Origin: Flavobacteriales bacterium UBA5869
GTDB lineage: Bacteria; Bacteroidota; Bacteroidia; Flavobacteriales_D; Crocinitomicaceae
Reading direction: 5' to 3'
DNA length: 12,582 nt
Assembly (NCBI GenBank): GCA_002432565.1
Contig: DJFP01000098.1
Location: 1-12,582 of the forward strand
Every line of letters starts with the position of its first letter. Position 1 is the stretch's first letter. A program made the position numbers and the translations under genes. The notes under the pieces are model-generated. The model worked only from the letters and a program-made list of their open reading frames with translations, made no database searches and was not told where the DNA came from. Below are positions 6,179 through 12,582 of the stretch, in pieces.

Positions 6179-9100
6179 ATGTCTAAACTGACTCTACCTG
6201 TAATCATTATTTTTCTGATAATTTTTCAGGGTGTTCTCTTTGCTCAAACACCAAGTACCCGTTTGTGGGTTCCCAATCGTAACGTTATGACGATGAAGCG
6301 GAATGGAAATGTCCTGTATTTGGGAGGTGATTTTACACGAATAGGGCCACGTTGCTCTTATGGTGGAGTGCTGGATAATGCCTGTATGCCAGATACTAAT
6401 TATGCCTTACCTAATAGTGCTGTCCGTTGCGTTATTCCTGATGGGGCAGGTGGTTGGTTCATTGCAGGAGATTTTACTAAAGTCGGTGACTCAACACGAA
6501 ATACATTGGCTCACTTAAATGTTTCAGGACATGTTACAGCGTGGAATCCGCAAATCACCGGTTATGCGCATACTTTGCTCCTTTCCGGAGATACCCTTTT
6601 TATTGGCGGAATATTTACAGCGGTCGGTGGCCAATCCCGACAGAACCTGGCTGCAGTGAATGCAAATACAGGAACCATTTTCAGTTGGAATCCGGGTTGT
6701 AATAATGATATCCAGGCATTCAGGATCATTGGAACCAAATTGTATATAGGTGGGGATTTTACCACAATCGGGGGACAAACTCGAGGAAGGCTTGCTTCAT
6801 TTGACAGGACTACCGGATTAATTACTTCCTGGAATCCCAATCCGAATAATTATGTGACTAGTTTGAGCAGTAGTCACGATACCCTTTTTGTGGGAGGAGC
6901 GTTTAATTTTATTGGTGGCCAGTCACGGACTTTCGTGGCAGCATTCAATACCACGCTCGCTACAAACAATGTAACCGCTTGGAATGTATCGATTACAGGT
7001 ACGGGCGCTGGTGTATATGTGAATGATCTGGCAATTACAGGGAAGCGTCTGTTTATATGTGGTGGATTTGAAACCGTTGGCGGGCAACCCCGGAAAAATT
7101 TGGCCGCTGTTGACGTGACACTAAATACCGGTAACCTGCTTTCGTGGTATCCTACCAACATGACTGGTGGTGGTATTGATTGTCTGGCTATAAAGGGAAA
7201 TTCATTGGTTTTCGGTGGTTATTTCATAGATCCCGGTATGCGGATTGCTTCAGTGAATATCAATACCGGAGCATTGGATAGCTGGACACCGGATGCGGAT
7301 TCCTATGTTCACGCACTGGCTGTCAATGGCTCATCTGTATATGTCGGTGGAGTTTTTAATGCGATCGGAGGAGTGAAACGGTCAAAAGCAGGTGCAATTA
7401 ACCTGTTGAATGGTGAGCTTACATGCTGGAATCCGGATATTGATCACAATGGAGATATTCGGGCGATTGCTTTTTCCAATGACACAGTTTATCTGGCAGG
7501 ATTGTTCCTTGCTGTTGGAGGCGTAAGCAGGAAAAGTCTGGCGGCTGTTAATAATTCTAACGGAGCATTGCTCCCTTGGAAAACGGATATGAACGGATCC
7601 GGTACAGGTGGATCAATTGCAGATATAATTGTGCATGGAAATGAATTGATAGTTGCTGGAGGTTTTAATACAACAGGGTATGTCGTGAATAGATTGGCAA
7701 GTTTTTATCGGAATTTGAATACTAACAACACAAGACCCTGGAATCCTGGGTTTTTAGGAACTGGTGCGGAATATTTGAATTCCATTCTGCTGAAAGGGGA
7801 TACACTTTATGCCGCAGGAAAATTTACCCAGGTAGATGGTCAACCTCGAAACAATTTGGCAGCATTCAGTACGTCGGCGAATACGAATTCCTTGTTACCC
7901 TGGGATCCGAATTCAAATGCAATGGTTAATAAACTGCAATCTTCGGGCGAAACAATTTATGCAAGTGGTGGATTCGGAACTGTTGGTGGCCAGGTGCGTA
8001 AAGGCATCGTTGCCATTGAGGCCGGAAGTGGGAATGTGACTCCCTGGTATCCCAATCCTTCCAATGGTTTGGCTTCTACTAGTATCGGAACCATTGGTGT
8101 GTGGGGGAATGTGCTTTATTGTTACGGAGCCTTTAACAACATTGGTGGGCAACCCAGAACAAAGTATGCAGCTTTGGATTTAGGAAGTTCGGCTGCCGCG
8201 CTACCATGGTTTCCTCCTTTTATTACTTCGGGCACAGGCTGTTTTTACATAGATTCTTCCTTACTTATGCTGGGAGGTGCTTTTACTTCTTCCAATACCT
8301 ACAAGGCACACGCGTTTATGGAAGCTTTCACGCCAGTTGGAACAACCAGCTTTGATCCTATTATTGCGAGTTCGGCTATCGGATCGGTTTGTCCGGGAAC
8401 AGCAGTGACCCTAACTGTCAATGAGGATTTTGCCGGAAATCCGGCGAATTTATACTGGTATTCCGGATCTTGCGGAGGAACTCTTGTAGGAACGGGGAGT
8501 ACGATCATGGTTAACCCCGGAACCACCACTACTTATTTTTTAAGAACACAAGGTACTTGTCCTGGTTACGGTGGTTGTAATTCAATAACGGTAAATGTCT
8601 ATCCTAATCCGCAAATGACTGTAACTCCTGATACTGATTTATGTCTTGGTGATTCGGTTATGCTGACTGCTTCAGGAGCTGTGTCATACAATTGGGGCGC
8701 ATTGGGCTTGGGGACAGCTCAAACGGTTGCTCCGATTATCAATACCACTTATACCGTTATCGGTACGGATACACACGGTTGCAAAGACACGGCTGATATC
8801 CATGTTCAAATACGTCCTGTTTCGTCTTTTACTCAAAATCATACGATTTGCGAAAGCGGTGTTTACACCTGGCACGGAGTGAATTACTCAACACCAGGTA
8901 CATATACCGTAAATTATTTGTCTGTAAATGGTTGCGACAGTTCTTATACCTTGCATTTATCAGTAAATCCGGTGTATGCGTTTACGGAAAATCATACCGT
9001 CTGTGAAAATGAAATTTACTCTTGGCATGGAACGGATTATTCAACCGAAGGAACGTATACAGCTAATTATTCCACAGTGAATGGCTGTGACAGTTCCTAC

Positions 9101-10195
9101 ACTTTGCATTTGTCAGTAAATCCGGTTTATGCGTTCACAGAAAATCACGATATGTGTGAAGGCGAGAGCTACAGCTGGCATGGAACAAACTATGCATTGG
9201 CCGGTACATATACCGATACGCATATAAGTACAAACGGTTGTGACAGTTCTTACACTTTGCATCTGAACGTCAATCCTATTTTTGCGTTTACGGAAAATCA
9301 CAGTATGTGTGAAGGTGAAGTTTACACTTGGCACGGAGTGAATTACTCAACACCAGGTACATATACCGTAAATTATTTGTCTGTAAATGGTTGTGACAGT
9401 TCTTATACCTTACATTTATCAGTAAATCCGGTGTATGCGTTTACGGAAAATCATACCATATGCGAAAATGCGGTTTACACCTGGCATGGAACGAATTATT
9501 CAATTGCTGGGATGTATACAGCTAATTATTCCACAGTGACTGGCTGTGACAGTTCCTATACCTTGTATTTGTCGGTAAACCCGGTTTATGAGTTCACGGA
9601 AAATTACAGTATGTGTGAAGGTGAAGTTTATACTTGGCACGGAGTCAATTATTATACAGCCGGTACGTATATGGCAAATTACTTATCTGCCATTGGCTGC
9701 GATAGCAACTATATACTCAATCTTTCAGTCACTCCATTGAATGTTTCAGTCCACGTAGACGGTCTGATAATTACTTCAAATCAAAACAATGCGACCTATC
9801 AATGGCTTGATTGCAATGAGGGATTGACACCAATTAATGGTGAGACAAACCAGGGTTTTACACCAGATGAAAACGGTAATTATGCTGTTTTGATTACATC
9901 AGGTTCCTGTTCAGATACTTCGGAATGTATCGAAATTCAAAATGTAGGACTCACATCGAAAACCATTTCCGAAATCAACGTTTATCCAAACCCATTTTCA
10001 AATGAATTACTAATCGTTAGTGAGGATCAAAAACAATGGGATGTACAAATTTTCAATGCATTGGGACAAAATGTGTTTAATGGACTTGCAGTTGGAAAAA
10101 CAAGTGTCAGTACTATCGTATTTGCTCCCGGGTTGTATATGATTCAATTATCATCCAATGACTTCAGGTATTACAAAAAGTTAATCAAAGAATGA
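6179..10195 (+). CDS. large secreted T9SS protein: propeller, Ig-like domains and Cys-pair repeats
   Basis: This protein has 1338 residues. The ATG at 6179 is chosen because a signal peptide (hydrophobic 5-20, ending FAQ at about 23) starts there; an upstream TTG frame runs through the terminator and repeat and is not credible. Residues 24-720 hold about 14 units built on LYxGGxFTxxGGxxR...W(N/D)P, as in delta-60/DUF5122 beta-propellers. Two Ig-like T9SS-type domains follow (about 725-805 and 806-879). Six 51-residue repeats cover 880-1185, each with NHxxCE, a TWHG-type block and GCDSSYTLxLSVNP, so two Cys per repeat that may pair. After a linker, INVYPNPF (from about 1265) begins a type A sorting domain. 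It is probably a cell-surface or adhesive protein, with no enzymatic motif. Its base composition is visibly less AT-rich than that of the defence genes. Confidence 0.88.
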   Translation: MSKLTLPVIIIFLIIFQGVLFAQTPSTRLWVPNRNVMTMKRNGNVLYLGGDFTRIGPRCSYGGVLDNACMPDTNYALPNSAVRCVIPDGAGGWFIAGDFTKVGDSTRNTLAHLNVSGHVTAWNPQITGYAHTLLLSGDTLFIGGIFTAVGGQSRQNLAAVNANTGTIFSWNPGCNNDIQAFRIIGTKLYIGGDFTTIGGQTRGRLASFDRTTGLITSWNPNPNNYVTSLSSSHDTLFVGGAFNFIGGQSRTFVAAFNTTLATNNVTAWNVSITGTGAGVYVNDLAITGKRLFICGGFETVGGQPRKNLAAVDVTLNTGNLLSWYPTNMTGGGIDCLAIKGNSLVFGGYFIDPGMRIASVNINTGALDSWTPDADSYVHALAVNGSSVYVGGVFNAIGGVKRSKAGAINLLNGELTCWNPDIDHNGDIRAIAFSNDTVYLAGLFLAVGGVSRKSLAAVNNSNGALLPWKTDMNGSGTGGSIADIIVHGNELIVAGGFNTTGYVVNRLASFYRNLNTNNTRPWNPGFLGTGAEYLNSILLKGDTLYAAGKFTQVDGQPRNNLAAFSTSANTNSLLPWDPNSNAMVNKLQSSGETIYASGGFGTVGGQVRKGIVAIEAGSGNVTPWYPNPSNGLASTSIGTIGVWGNVLYCYGAFNNIGGQPRTKYAALDLGSSAAALPWFPPFITSGTGCFYIDSSLLMLGGAFTSSNTYKAHAFMEAFTPVGTTSFDPIIASSAIGSVCPGTAVTLTVNEDFAGNPANLYWYSGSCGGTLVGTGSTIMVNPGTTTTYFLRTQGTCPGYGGCNSITVNVYPNPQMTVTPDTDLCLGDSVMLTASGAVSYNWGALGLGTAQTVAPIINTTYTVIGTDTHGCKDTADIHVQIRPVSSFTQNHTICESGVYTWHGVNYSTPGTYTVNYLSVNGCDSSYTLHLSVNPVYAFTENHTVCENEIYSWHGTDYSTEGTYTANYSTVNGCDSSYTLHLSVNPVYAFTENHDMCEGESYSWHGTNYALAGTYTDTHISTNGCDSSYTLHLNVNPIFAFTENHSMCEGEVYTWHGVNYSTPGTYTVNYLSVNGCDSSYTLHLSVNPVYAFTENHTICENAVYTWHGTNYSIAGMYTANYSTVTGCDSSYTLYLSVNPVYEFTENYSMCEGEVYTWHGVNYYTAGTYMANYLSAIGCDSNYILNLSVTPLNVSVHVDGLIITSNQNNATYQWLDCNEGLTPINGETNQGFTPDENGNYAVLITSGSCSDTSECIEIQNVGLTSKTISEINVYPNPFSNELLIVSEDQKQWDVQIFNALGQNVFNGLAVGKTSVSTIVFAPGLYMIQLSSNDFRYYKKLIKE
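8816..9733 (+). repeat. six in-frame 153-bp tandem repeats
   Basis: Six units of exactly 153 bp (51 codons) follow each other inside the large T9SS gene. Units 1 and 4 are nearly identical over more than 100 bp at an offset of exactly 459 bp (for example 8881 and 9340). Units 2/5 and parts of 3/6 also resemble each other more than their neighbours. A three-unit block therefore seems to have been duplicated, with later conversion between units 1 and 4. Confidence 0.9.
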
Positions 10196-10239
10196 TTTCG
10201 GCACGAATATTTCCGCTCTCAATTCTCACTTCCGCTCTG

Positions 10240-10282
10240 AAAAGAATCGGGACCTTACTAACGTAAAAATTCCGATTTTTTT
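10240..10282. terminator. terminator of the large T9SS gene
   Basis: AAAAGAATCGGGA (10240-10252) pairs with TTCCGATTTTTTT (10270-10282), allowing G-T pairs. An inner TTAC/GTAA (10255-10266) closes a TAAC loop, separated by two mismatches. Base for base it is a decayed relative of the hairpin at 6051-6096. It lies 45 bp after the stop codon. Confidence 0.7.
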
Positions 10283-10286
10283 TCGA

Positions 10287-10313
10287 GTGCACGATTGGAT
10301 TGAATATCCAAAC
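10287..10313. repeat. strongly decayed boundary repeat (candidate)
   Basis: GTGCACGATTGGAT agrees with the start of the good copies at 10 of 14 positions, and the segment ends in a CCAAAC resembling ACCAAC. It directly follows a hairpin homologous to the one in front of copy 3. It also contains its own stem, TTGGA/TCCAA with a 7-nt loop. The central part cannot be aligned convincingly. Confidence 0.3.
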
Positions 10314-10417
10314 AAACTGAGCTTTTATCCAGGCATAAGTCTGAAAATGCTACGCATTTTATGGACTTCGTTATTTCCACTATTCTCAAACAAGTTTGGA
10401 ATGGTGTAGAAATGAAA
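10314..10417. other. gene-free spacer with one strong hairpin
   Basis: No coding sequence is recognisable between 10196 and 10535. Within this part, AAAATGC (10344-10350) pairs with GCATTTT (10354-10360) around TAC. An outer AAGTC/GACTT pair (10337-10341, 10364-10368) encloses it. The same AAGTC/GACTT arms recur in the next hairpin at 10418. A plain terminator is possible, but no T-run follows. The stretch may be what is left of a lost cargo unit between a decayed and a good boundary repeat. Confidence 0.5.
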
Positions 10418-10443
10418 AAGTCCGACACTTACGTGTCAGACTT
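10418..10443. terminator. hairpin terminator before repeat copy 4
   Basis: AAGTC-GACAC pairs with GTGTC-GACTT around a TTAC loop, with one C/A mismatch. A GAAATGAAAAA run lies on the left and CCTTTTG on the right. The A-run gives a T-run on the minus strand; the plus-strand T-run is short. Confidence 0.65.
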
Positions 10444-10449
10444 CCTTTT

Positions 10450-10479
10450 GTGCGCAATTCGGTCCAAAACTAGAACCAA
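10450..10479. repeat. 30-bp tRNA-3'-end-like boundary repeat, copy 4
   Basis: It has the same ends as the other copies, with CGGTCCAAAAC in the middle. On the minus strand its arms form seven pairs, counting two G-U, around a 7-nt loop. It stands between a terminator and the promoter of the nuclease-like gene. Confidence 0.85.
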
Positions 10480-10509
10480 GCTTGCTATTCAGTTTGAGCA
10501 TCAATTAAC

Positions 10510-10517
10510 TATATTTG
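10510..10517 (+). promoter_or_regulatory. -7 box of the nuclease-like gene
   Basis: TATATTTG matches the TAnnTTTG consensus exactly and lies 18 bases before the ATG at 10536. A TTG at 10482-10484 is somewhat too far (25 bases) to be an ideal -33 element. The box also argues against the TTG at 10515 as a start codon. Confidence 0.55.
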
Positions 10518-10535
10518 TTATATAATCACTTTTCA

Positions 10536-12296
10536 ATGAATACATTAGAAAATAAAATAGCAGAATTGACAGATTTGGTATCTGAATATGAAACAAAAAA
10601 ATTTCTTGGTTTTATTTCCTTTACATTGACAAGAATTGGTGAAAGAGAGACTTCACCTTTATTTACTCATTTACTCTCTCCCCAAATGCAGCTTTTTTAT
10701 TTAGGTTCTTTGCATTTGAAAAATCCAAGCAAAGCGACAAAAATAATTCCGAGCAAAGATGAATGGGATCGAATAACAATACTTCTCAAAGAGATTGAGA
10801 ATAACTATTTTGAAACAGTAATCAATGGAAGGACTCCTGACGAAGTCTCTGAAGACGAAAGAAAAAAAATGATGGTGTGCATGCCAACTTTTATGACCTA
10901 TTTTCAAAATGGTAAATTAAGCTACGTAGAGCAGATAATTGAGAGAATCGAAAGGACATTTAAGAAGTATGAAAAAGAAATTATACAAAAATTCAACCTC
11001 AGTTTAAGTGATTTCATTGACTGTTTTGATTTTATAGGAGAAGAAATCAATGCCAAATTGAATTCATTTATGGGGGTTGACAGAAACGGTGAATGGGCTG
11101 TATTTACAGAATCTATGATTAGCCAAGGGGTACATGATCCAAGTCAATGGCTTGAACATCTTCCAAAAGAATTTGAAGAATTCTTTGAGTTTATGAGTAA
11201 TCCTGGAAAGATATTCGAATTTAAATTGAACGATCTTAAATTAGATTTTGATAATGTTAAACTTAAAAAGTTTTTAGATTCATTAACTTATATACAGAAT
11301 CCCCAAAAAAATAGTATTCTCTATTACACAAGTCTCTTACCACTGATGGAAAAGCCTGTCTATAAAGCTAATGATTCAGAATATCTAATCTTCCATCATA
11401 ATCAAATGTTAACGTCGATATACGAAATGTTATATTCATTTTGTCTTGATATTTCTAATGGTAAAATTCATAAGGAACGAGATAATCTTTTAGAAAATAA
11501 AACTTTTGAAATTTTTAGTCGTTTTTTTCAAAAAGAGAAAGCCACATTATATAGCTCATATAATTTAGATAAACATTCTGAACAAGATATTTTAGTTATT
11601 AGTAAAGGATTAGCCCTTATTATTGAGGTAAAAGCGGGTAAAAAAAGAGAGCCTATGAGAGATCCTTCGAAATCTTATGATCGAATCGGAAGTGATTTTA
11701 GAGATACAATTCAGTTTGCATATGATCAGTGCCTGCGAGTAGAGAATGCGCTTGAAGGAAATGAGAATATTGAATTGTTCAATAGTAGAAAAGAGAAGCT
11801 TGGGATTATTAAAACAAAAAAGCTTTATAATGTTTTTTCAATTATTGTTACGTTAGATCGATTCGGAGTAATTCAAAATGACTTAAGTCATCTGCTTAAT
11901 ATCGAGGATAATGTTCCATATCCTTGGGCTGTCAACATTGATGATCTTGAAGTGTTTTTATTAATGCTTTTAAAAAGGAAAAGTAATGTTCGCGATTTAA
12001 TCACATTTTTATCTAATAGAGAACGTTTACATGGAAGATTAGTTGTTGATGATGAATTAGACACCTGCGCAATGTTTTACGAAAAACCTAAAGATTTTAT
12101 TACTGCTTGTAGAACAAGTAACGATACTGGGATTTATTTAAGTCCAAATTTAACAGGCATCATTGAAGAAATTTATTTTGGAAAAGGCGGGCTAGGATTC
12201 GAGAATGAAAGATATTTGGATTTAAAGGGAAATGAAGGTGTTTTAAATATGGGAGCACCAAGAAAAAAAACTAAAATTCGGATGGGTTATAAATAA
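10536..12296 (+). CDS. PD-(D/E)XK nuclease-motif protein of unknown family
   Basis: This is a 586-residue cytoplasmic protein without signal peptide or membrane segment. I do not recognise the family of the first 310 residues, which look mostly helical and charged. At 323-370 a nuclease core appears: Glu325 in a helix (KTFEIFSRFF), then QDILVISKGLALIIEVKAGKK with Asp351, Glu364 and Lys366, i.e. the D-x12-E-x-K arrangement of the PD-(D/E)XK fold with hydrophobic strands on both sides. A conserved-looking QFAYDQC (393-399) follows, as in many such nucleases where a Gln/Tyr helix packs against the site. The AT-rich composition and the company of AIPR and Abi-alpha suggest a defence nuclease, but that is inference. 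The ATG at 10536 sits behind a good -7 box. No partner gene follows before the tRNA. Confidence 0.75.
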   Translation: MNTLENKIAELTDLVSEYETKKFLGFISFTLTRIGERETSPLFTHLLSPQMQLFYLGSLHLKNPSKATKIIPSKDEWDRITILLKEIENNYFETVINGRTPDEVSEDERKKMMVCMPTFMTYFQNGKLSYVEQIIERIERTFKKYEKEIIQKFNLSLSDFIDCFDFIGEEINAKLNSFMGVDRNGEWAVFTESMISQGVHDPSQWLEHLPKEFEEFFEFMSNPGKIFEFKLNDLKLDFDNVKLKKFLDSLTYIQNPQKNSILYYTSLLPLMEKPVYKANDSEYLIFHHNQMLTSIYEMLYSFCLDISNGKIHKERDNLLENKTFEIFSRFFQKEKATLYSSYNLDKHSEQDILVISKGLALIIEVKAGKKREPMRDPSKSYDRIGSDFRDTIQFAYDQCLRVENALEGNENIELFNSRKEKLGIIKTKKLYNVFSIIVTLDRFGVIQNDLSHLLNIEDNVPYPWAVNIDDLEVFLLMLLKRKSNVRDLITFLSNRERLHGRLVVDDELDTCAMFYEKPKDFITACRTSNDTGIYLSPNLTGIIEEIYFGKGGLGFENERYLDLKGNEGVLNMGAPRKKTKIRMGYK

Positions 12297-12395
12297 TCAG
12301 TTAATTGCATATACTCTTGAAAGAGTGAGGTTTAAAACCACTCATATTCCAGAAAAACAAAAGCCCACAGAAGATTTTTTATTATATTAAATATT

Positions 12396-12432
12396 GTCCC
12401 AAGCAGAATTCGTTACTCATTCGCTTTGGGAC
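12396..12432. repeat. inverted repeat GTCCCAA/TTGGGAC
   Basis: GTCCCAA (12396-12402) and TTGGGAC (12426-12432) are exact reverse complements separated by 23 bases. Adjacent GC/GC can add two pairs after a bulged base. The function is unknown. Confidence 0.55.
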
Positions 12433-12500
12433 GACGAAGTGAAAGGCACATAAAATAAGAAAGGCTGTGGAGAATCCCTACAGCCTTTCTACTTCGTCGT
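12431..12500. repeat. 10-bp inverted repeat enclosing the tRNA terminator
   Basis: ACGACGAAGT (12431-12440) is the exact reverse complement of ACTTCGTCGT (12491-12500). The right arm ends on the discriminator base of tRNA-Leu(GAG). The pair brackets the terminator hairpin at 12458-12490 and partly overlaps the inverted repeat at 12396-12432. Confidence 0.75.
12458..12490 (-). terminator. terminator of tRNA-Leu(GAG)
   Basis: AGAAAGGCTGT (12458-12468) pairs with ACAGCCTTTCT (12480-12490), a perfect 11-bp stem. Minus-strand readout continues into TTATTTTATG. It starts 10 bp after the tRNA 3' end. The order hairpin, then GTGCGCA, is the same as at the four boundary repeats. Confidence 0.75.
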
Positions 12501-12582
12501 GCGCATGACTGGACTCGAACCAGCACATCCGTAGGAAACCACCCCCTCAAGATGGCGTGTCTACCAATTTCACCACATGCGC
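12500..12582 (-). tRNA. tRNA-Leu (anticodon GAG)
   Basis: On the minus strand GCGCAUG at the window edge pairs perfectly with CAUGCGC near 12501-12507, with discriminator A at 12500. The anticodon arm is CCAUC-UUGAGGG-GGUGG, giving anticodon GAG at plus 12546-12548. A long variable arm and the T-arm GCUGG-UUCGAGU-CCAGU mark it as class II leucine. CCA is not encoded: CGA follows the discriminator. The T-arm is identical to that of tRNA-Leu(CAG). Its promoter lies outside the window. Confidence 0.95.

Noticed and set aside
6524..9334. Several minus-strand open frames inside the large T9SS gene
   Set aside because: They follow the periodicity of the plus-strand repeats and show low-complexity, non-family translations. 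They are shadows of the real frame.
208..10479. Integron attC sites
   Set aside because: The modules lack the paired RYYYAAC and GTTRRRY core sites with spacer arms, and no integron integrase is present. The idea of a folded single-strand site is kept only as an alternative.
208..10479. CRISPR array
   Set aside because: The repeats are about 30 bp but lie 2.5-4.4 kb apart with genes between them, and no cas gene is present.
10515..10535. Upstream TTG start for the nuclease-like gene
   Set aside because: The codon overlaps the end of the TATATTTG promoter box, so it would lie at or before the transcription start. The ATG at 10536 fits better.
12313..12343. Hairpins ACTCT/AGAGT and GGTT/AACC after the nuclease-like gene
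   Set aside because: The stems are short and overlapping, with no T-run after them. They may contribute to termination, but the evidence is too weak to call. Apart from them and the inverted repeats listed, I see nothing in 12297-12457.

Overview
The window is chromosomal DNA of a Bacteroidota bacterium, most likely of the Flavobacteriia/Crocinitomicaceae type. Two secreted proteins end in type IX secretion (Por) sorting domains, several genes have TAnnTTTG-type -7 promoter boxes and no clear Shine-Dalgarno sequence, and the intergenic DNA is AT-rich with strong bidirectional hairpin terminators. No species can be named from the sequence alone.

Layout. A minus-strand tRNA-Leu(CAG) stands at the left end and a minus-strand tRNA-Leu(GAG) at the right end. 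Between them lie about 12.4 kb of accessory genes and no translation, replication or metabolic housekeeping gene. From left to right: a small WG-repeat lipoprotein (-) and a secreted SGNH/DUF4886-like hydrolase with a T9SS tail (+); an orphan barstar-like protein (-); a divergent defence-type pair, AIPR (-) and Abi-alpha/DUF4393 (+), followed by a frameshifted four-helix-bundle S23/IVP gene (-); a 1338-residue secreted T9SS protein with a propeller and Ig-like/Cys-pair repeats (+); and a 586-residue protein with a PD-(D/E)XK nuclease motif (+).

The most striking structure is a 30-bp module present in four good copies (208-237, 2716-2745, 6097-6126, 10450-10479), all in the same orientation, plus two decayed candidates (about 2067-2098 and 10287-10313). 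Each good copy directly follows a hairpin terminator and marks a boundary between groups of unrelated cargo genes, whatever direction those genes run. The real tRNA-Leu(GAG) at the right end has the same architecture: a hairpin, then GTGCGCA, then CTGGA and GAACCA, which is the complement of the tRNA 3' end. The window therefore reads like an array of cargo units separated by tRNA-3'-end-like sites and anchored on a tRNA gene. This resembles repeated insertion at, or exchange between, such sites. No integrase or transposase is present, so any recombinase would have to be encoded elsewhere or be lost.

How the genes work together. AIPR and Abi-alpha belong to families linked to phage abortive infection. 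The 586-residue nuclease-like protein and the barstar-like protein fit the same defence/immunity theme. The two T9SS proteins and the lipoprotein are cell-surface cargo. I see no pathway linking the units. The shared boundary module, not a shared function, is what unites them.
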